A stretch of 64,000 nucleotides of DNA, taken from assembly GCA_036500965.1 (NCBI GenBank), contig DASYBC010000105.1, positions 4,121 through 68,120 on the forward strand, in the 5' to 3' direction. The position numbers and the translations under genes were made by a program. This DNA comes from AP-15 sp036500965 (lineage in GTDB: Bacteria; Pseudomonadota; Alphaproteobacteria; ATCC43930; CGMCC-115725). Shown here piece after piece: positions 60,104 to 64,000 of this stretch (the first letter of the stretch is position 1; every line of letters begins with the position of its first letter). The notes under the pieces are model-generated. The model was not told the origin of the DNA, did no database searches, and saw nothing but the letters and a program-made list of their open reading frames with translations.

Positions 60104-60429
60104 GCTTCAATGAGGCCGGGGCGCGTGCGCCCCGGATGCTTGGCCTCCATGTTCGGGTTCCACACGCCCGTGTCGAGCTTCAATGAGGCCGGGCGCGTGC
60201 GCCCCGGATGCTCGGCGACCTTGTGGCCAAGCGTTGCGCGGAACCACGCTTCAATGAGGCCGGGGCGCGTGCGCCCCGGATGCTCAGAACAGCGCGCCGG
60301 GGCCGCAGCGGGAGATCGGCGCTTCAATGAGGCCGGGGCTCGTGCGCCCCGGATGCCCGAGCGGATCGGGGCGACGGCGAACCCTTCACCCCCGCTTCAA
60401 TGAGGCCGGGGCGCAGGCGCCCCGTTGGC
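60104..60429. CRISPR. CRISPR array, five repeats and four spacers
   Basis: Repeats begin GCTTCAATGAGGCCGG at 60104, 60177, 60248, 60321 and 60394. They are 36 bp (35 in the second, which lacks one G) and end CGGATGC. Each holds a 9-bp stem CCGGGGCGC-GT-GCGCCCCGG. Spacers at 60140-60176, 60212-60247, 60284-60320 and 60357-60393 are 36-37 nt and mutually unrelated. The fourth repeat has a G to T change, and the fifth differs in the stem and at its end. No cas gene is in the window, and the type is not assigned. Confidence 0.93.
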
Positions 60430-60511
60430 TGCATCGCACCACCAGCGTATTAATTGGCGGGTCGATTCACGAAACGCTTGGGAACCGAGCGTTTCGATCG
60501 GATCACTAGGA
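60424..60511. repeat. interspersed repeat, copy 2, abutting the CRISPR array
   Basis: This copy matches 15146-15232, starting GTTGG and containing ATCGCACCACCA, TCGATTCACG and CACTAG. It contains a perfect stem GAAACGCT/AGCGTTTC. Its first bases replace the expected end of the fifth CRISPR repeat, so it probably truncated the array. Confidence 0.7.
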
Positions 60512-60549
60512 TCGGCTCGCAGCGGTTGGCCGGGCAGAGGGGAGATCAA

Positions 60550-61655
60550 ATGACGACCCGAGACAAGATCCGCGTCGGTATCGTCGGCGCCAGCCCCGAG
60601 CGCGGCTTCGCTTCGGTGGCGCACATCCCGGCATTGCTCGGGCTGCCTGATTTCGCGATCGCCGCGGTGTGCACGACGCGGCAAGAGAGCGCCGAGGCGA
60701 CGGCAAGGCATTTCGGCATTCCGCTGGCCTTCTGCGACCCGGTCGCCCTGGCGCGGCATCCCGAGGTCGATCTGGTGACGGTCAGCGTCAAGGTGCCGGA
60801 CCACCTGCCGCCGGTCATGGCGGCGATCGAGGCCGGCAAGCATGTGTATTGTGAGTGGCCGCTCGGCCGCAACACCGCCGAAGCTGAACGCATGCTGGCA
60901 GCGGCGGAAGACAAGGGGGTCATCCACGCGGTCGGACTGCAGGGCCAGTGGTCGCCGACCTTGAACTACATCAAGGACCTCGTCGCGGACGGGTATGTCG
61001 GCCGCGTGCTCAGCGCGACCGTGATCGGCCGCGCGCCCAACTGGGGCGCCACCATCGACCCGCCTATCAAGCCGATGTTGCCAGCGGCGCCAATCTGATG
61101 ACGATCACCGGGGGGCACCAGATCGATGCGCTGTGCTATTGCCTCGGTGAGTTTCGCGAGGTGTCGGCTTATGCCGTGACCCAGCGCCGCGAGATTTTCG
61201 CCGAGGACCAGGGCACGACGATCCCGTTGACGTCGCCCGACCAGCTCGCGGTCATCGGCCTTCTCGAAGGCGGCGCGGTCGCCTCGTTGCAGATTCGCGG
61301 CGGCATGGCGCGCAATATCGAGTTCCTGTTCGAGATCCACGGCTCCGAAGGCGATCTCGTCGCCGCGGCGACGACCGGGGGCTCGATGCAGCGCCAAGAA
61401 CTGTCGTTGCACGGTGCGCAGGGCAGGGGCGGCAAGCTCGCAGAATTGCCGATCCCCGCCAAGCACCGCTATGTGCCGGACACGATCGCCTCGGACTCGC
61501 CCTACAATGTCGCGCAACTTTACTGGAAGCTCGGCGAGAGCATCCGCAACGGCACAAAGGCCAGACCGGGCTTCGATGCCGCGGTGCGGCGCCACCGGCT
61601 GATCGATGCCATTGTCCGCGCGTCGCAGACCGGCCGGGAGCGGCTGCTGGCGTAA
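60550..61655 (+). pseudogene. Gfo/Idh/MocA-family oxidoreductase with one frameshift
   Basis: From ATG 60550 (ribosome site GGGGAGA) the NAD(P)-binding domain reads IRVGIVGASPERGFASVAHIP and GKHVYCEWPLGRN, the EKP-like catalytic-region motif. Near 61067 one base is missing; the second frame carries on DVASGANLMTITGGHQIDAL, where GGHQID holds the conserved His/Asp, and ends RASQTGRERLLA. Joined, the product is about 368 residues, normal for the family. The original may be intact if the deletion is a sequence error. Confidence 0.83.
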
Positions 61656-61833
61656 CCCAATGATCTCGATCCGCGAAGGAGCCGCGTCGCGCGAGTTTCT
61701 CCACGACCCGCGCTCGGCCTGGCATGCCGCCGCCGCGCTTGGCGCCGATGCCGCCTACCCGCCACAATACCGGCGCGCCCGCCCGAAACATTGGCCGGGC
61801 ACGGCGCTGGTGCGCCGCTGACAGTCCCGGCAG

Positions 61834-62685
61834 CTAAGCCAGGAAGCGACGCGGTTCGACGACGGTCCGCAGCCAGTTGCCGATCTCGGTCGTCCGGCGA
61901 ACGGGATCCATAATCTCGCTCGCAATCCCATACCGCCAAATCAGGTCGCGGCGGGTCGGCTCCGCGTCGAGCGCGCGATAATCGGCGGCGACCGTGACGA
62001 TTTCGGACCGCTCCGTTGCGAATCCCTCTTCGACAAGCTCGTTGGCCCGCATCTCGATCAGGGCAGCCGAAACCGCCAGGGTGTGCTCGGGGTGATACTG
62101 CTTGCCGACGAAGCTGCCCCGCCACGGGGTCTCCGTGGCGATCGCCTGGATGGCGGAGAGCTCGTTTGCGGCCAGGACCTCCGAGTTCGGCGGCAGCGTT
62201 TCGATTTCGTCGATGTGCGAGCAAAGCGCATCGAAAACGGCAGGACGGGACGCGAGAAGCGGGTGGGCCCGGCCGGCTTCCGTCACGGTGATCGCCCGGG
62301 CGATCGGCAGCTCGCGTCCCCGCGGGTTGCGCCGGACCGATCCTCCAAGAGCCACAATCGCTAGCTGCAGACCCCAGCAGCTCCCCCAGACCGGCACGCC
62401 AGCGGAAAAGGCGGCCTGGGCAAAATCGATCTGCCGCGTGACGCAAGGGGTCGGGTCATAAATGTGCAGCGGTGAGCCCGGGATCATCACACCGTCGAAG
62501 TCCGAAAGCGCGGTGCCGAACGGCAAGGCCTCGCCGTCGGCGATGTTGAGAAGCGTGCAGCGGATGCCCGGGTGATGCAGCTGAGCAGCCGCGGCAAACA
62601 GCGAAAAGTTGGAAGGGATGCCGAACCCGGCGCGCTCGGCCTGCCAGACGGCCGGCGTTCCCTCGGCGATCAAGATGTTCGGCAT
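61834..62685 (-). CDS. class I glutamine amidotransferase-like protein
   Basis: The 283-residue protein resembles the amidotransferase domain of GMP synthase. The nucleophile Cys is in VWGSCWGLQLAI, the His-Glu pair is in GKQYHPEHTL, and the loop before the nucleophile reads GVMIPGSPLHIYDP. No synthetase domain is attached and the partner is unknown; stand-alone relatives hydrolyse gamma-glutamyl compounds. The last 80 residues (helical, ending VEPRRFLA) are an extra region. Confidence 0.82.
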   Translation of the reverse strand: MPNILIAEGTPAVWQAERAGFGIPSNFSLFAAAAQLHHPGIRCTLLNIADGEALPFGTALSDFDGVMIPGSPLHIYDPTPCVTRQIDFAQAAFSAGVPVWGSCWGLQLAIVALGGSVRRNPRGRELPIARAITVTEAGRAHPLLASRPAVFDALCSHIDEIETLPPNSEVLAANELSAIQAIATETPWRGSFVGKQYHPEHTLAVSAALIEMRANELVEEGFATERSEIVTVAADYRALDAEPTRRDLIWRYGIASEIMDPVRRTTEIGNWLRTVVEPRRFLA

Positions 62686-63019
62686 CAGGCCCCCATTGAT
62701 TTCCGCTCAGTATATGTCGCGGAGGTTCCGGCTCAATGGCTGCTCAGGGCGCATCTCGCCCCGTGCGATCCGCCCCGACGAAGTCGCCTCTTCCCAGGAT
62801 AGCAGCCGCGTGGCCGGCGTGGCGGAGACGCCCTAGATTGCCCCCAAACCGGACCGCTCCCGCTTTCGGCCGAAGCCCCGCTGCTACAGGTGACCGCACC
62901 CGCCGTTTTTGCTCTGATGCCGATCGCAGTCCCGTCATACTAGCGCGGGCCCTTGGGTCGCTTCCAACTATGGGGAGGAGCGGCGGCCCGTTGCGTAATC
63001 CTCACAAGGAGAATTCGAG
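62686..63019. other. gene-free interval
   Basis: This 334-bp stretch separates divergent genes. I see no supported coding frame, and no repeat or strong hairpin. It must hold the promoters of the amidotransferase and the VOC gene; an AAGGAG ribosome site for the latter is at 63006-63011. Confidence 0.5.
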
Positions 63020-63385
63020 ATGTTCAGCCATATCATGGTCGGGAGCAACGATATCGACCGGTCGAAGAAATTCTACGATGCCCTCTTTGCGGCAATGGGC
63101 GCGCAGCCCGGCACCGTGGACGCCAGAGGCCGTGTGGCCTACTCGCACAATGGCAGCCGCTTCATGATCAGCAAGCCCATCGACGGCAAGCCGGCGGGTT
63201 CCGCCAATGGCGGCACGATCGGCTTTTTGATGAGCGACGCCAAAATGGCCGAGGCATGGCACAAGGCCGGCGTTGCGAATGGCGGTACGTCGATCGAGGA
63301 TCCGCCCGGCGTGCGCCCGAATGGCGCCTATCTTGCCTATCTTCGTGACCCCGATGGTCACAAGATCGTCGCGGTTGCGCGGTAA
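63020..63385 (+). CDS. VOC-family (glyoxalase-like) protein
   Basis: The 121-residue single VOC domain begins FSHIMVGSNDIDRSKKFYDALF and has FMISKPIDGKPA, GTIGFLMSDAKMAEAWHKAG and AYLRDPDGHKIVAVAR at its end, the usual arrangement of lactoylglutathione-lyase-like proteins. The substrate is unknown. AAGGAG precedes the ATG. Confidence 0.85.
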   Translation: MFSHIMVGSNDIDRSKKFYDALFAAMGAQPGTVDARGRVAYSHNGSRFMISKPIDGKPAGSANGGTIGFLMSDAKMAEAWHKAGVANGGTSIEDPPGVRPNGAYLAYLRDPDGHKIVAVAR

Positions 63386-63889
63386 AGCGACCTGACCTTA
63401 CCGCGAGCGAAAACGAGAAGACCGTCCTTCCGGGAGGTTCTTCCGCTCCGGAGGGCGGCGGCGACCACCGCCGCCCTTCACGGCGCATCAGCGACATTGA
63501 AGCCGATAGCGCAGCGAGAGCACGGCGCCGCCATGCCCTGCGATCAGCGATCAGCCTCTCTCTACTAGCAGGCTGCTGAAAAAGGGGGTGAGTTTTTGTC
63601 GTTTCCAGGTTCTGGGCGAGGTTTTTGGGGCGGCTCAGGGAACAGCCGCTTGACCTTGCCGTCGGCCAGCACCGCGGCAAGAAATTGTTGGGCGATGTCG
63701 CCCTCCAAAAGCCGGTCGCGGTTTTTGGTGAAAGCCTGCCCCGGCGCAGGAGCGTGTGAAACAATTCCCGAAGCGCTCGCTGCCTTGAGATCGTGCGTGC
63801 TTCGAGACGCGCCTTCGGCGCTCCTCAGCATGAGGTATCCGATTGATGATGATGAGAAAATACCTCATCCTGAGCGACTGTTTTTGGCG
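63386..63889. repeat. repeat-rich interval before the transposase
   Basis: The 504 bp contain GGCTGCTGAAAAAG near 63571, a sequence often seen at insertion-sequence edges. At 63824-63838 and 63860-63874 are 15-bp inverted arms (CTCAGCATGAGGTAT and its near-complement, 14 of 15 matched). Together with GCTTCGAGACGCGCCTTCGG just before, this matches a palindromic repeat type common in alphaproteobacteria. No gene is supported. Confidence 0.5.
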
Positions 63890-64000
63890 TCAAGCGGGTT
63901 GCCATGGTTTTCGGTCTCGCAGGATGGCGTTGAGGATGACGACGAGTTTTCGGATGCAGGCGGTGAGCGCCTGTTTTCCGGTTTTGCCGGCGCTGCGGAG
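63890..64000 (-). mobile_element. C-terminal end of an IS110-like transposase, cut by the window
   Basis: The last 36 codons read on the minus strand give GKTGKQALTACIRKLVVILN then AILRDRKPWQPA and a stop. This matches the C-terminal part of IS110-family (Transposase_20) proteins. The rest lies beyond the window, so completeness cannot be judged. Confidence 0.7.

Noticed and set aside
60095..60403. Open frame encoding repeats like SMRPGRVRPGC
   Set aside because: It is only the translation of the CRISPR repeats; the spacers between are unrelated and there is no ribosome site.
61660..61821. 53-residue plus-strand frame after the broken oxidoreductase
   Set aside because: No ribosome site or known family; it could be a remnant, but the evidence is too thin to list.

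Overview
The window is GC-rich bacterial DNA from an alphaproteobacterium. The evidence is a CtrA cell-cycle regulator with a ChpT-type phosphotransferase, a dnaA-dnaN-recF-gyrB block with rpsT beside dnaA, and dense ATGA/GTGA gene overlaps. A Rhodospirillales- or Hyphomicrobiales-like lineage is likely, but I cannot name a genus. No rRNA genes are present.

Layout. 0-6 kb holds molybdenum-cofactor genes (moaA, fdhD, mobA), NAD kinase and two tandem DUF29 genes. 5.4-15 kb is the chromosome-maintenance block: chpT and ctrA convergent, then gyrB, recF, dnaN, dnaA and rpsT, all on the minus strand. 15-30 kb is mixed metabolism: LLM-type flavin oxidoreductase, VOC proteins, methyltransferase, a GloVer-repeat exported protein, a TauE/SafE permease, an OB-fold/thiolase-like pair, an ATP-dependent DNA ligase, purC, two tRNA loci, panC, an MFS symporter and an amidohydrolase. 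30.6-35.6 kb is a five-gene maturation operon for a molybdenum hydroxylase (CoxD, CoxE, split XdhC, MoeA/MobA-like fusion) whose structural enzyme is not in the window. 35.7-38.9 kb has a FitA/VapC-type toxin-antitoxin pair and an LLM oxygenase facing an extradiol ring-cleavage dioxygenase.

40.1-56.5 kb is the most distinctive region. Fifteen same-strand genes, nearly all translationally coupled, encode two sugar-nucleotide epimerases, a B12-binding radical SAM protein, two GT4 glycosyltransferases, four tandem CgeB-like transferases, an NTP-transferase, two methyltransferases, a glycosidase whose barrel looks circularly permuted, a PIG-L deacetylase and a GNAT acyltransferase. An inositol-3-phosphate synthase gene converges on its end. 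Together they look like a pathway making an unusual methylated or acylated oligosaccharide; its structure cannot be read from the sequence.

57.2-64 kb is an accessory region. HigBA lies just outside a 45-nt fragment of tRNA-Lys(CTT), which looks like an attachment site. Inside it are a dead tyrosine integrase (two frameshifts, and TAG at the catalytic Tyr codon), an antitoxin with a frameshifted PIN toxin, a four-spacer CRISPR array with no cas genes in view, a frameshifted Gfo/Idh/MocA oxidoreductase, a glutamine amidotransferase, a VOC protein and the end of an IS110-type transposase. Most clear gene-breaking indels in the window fall here, which means either real decay of an integrated element or local sequence error.
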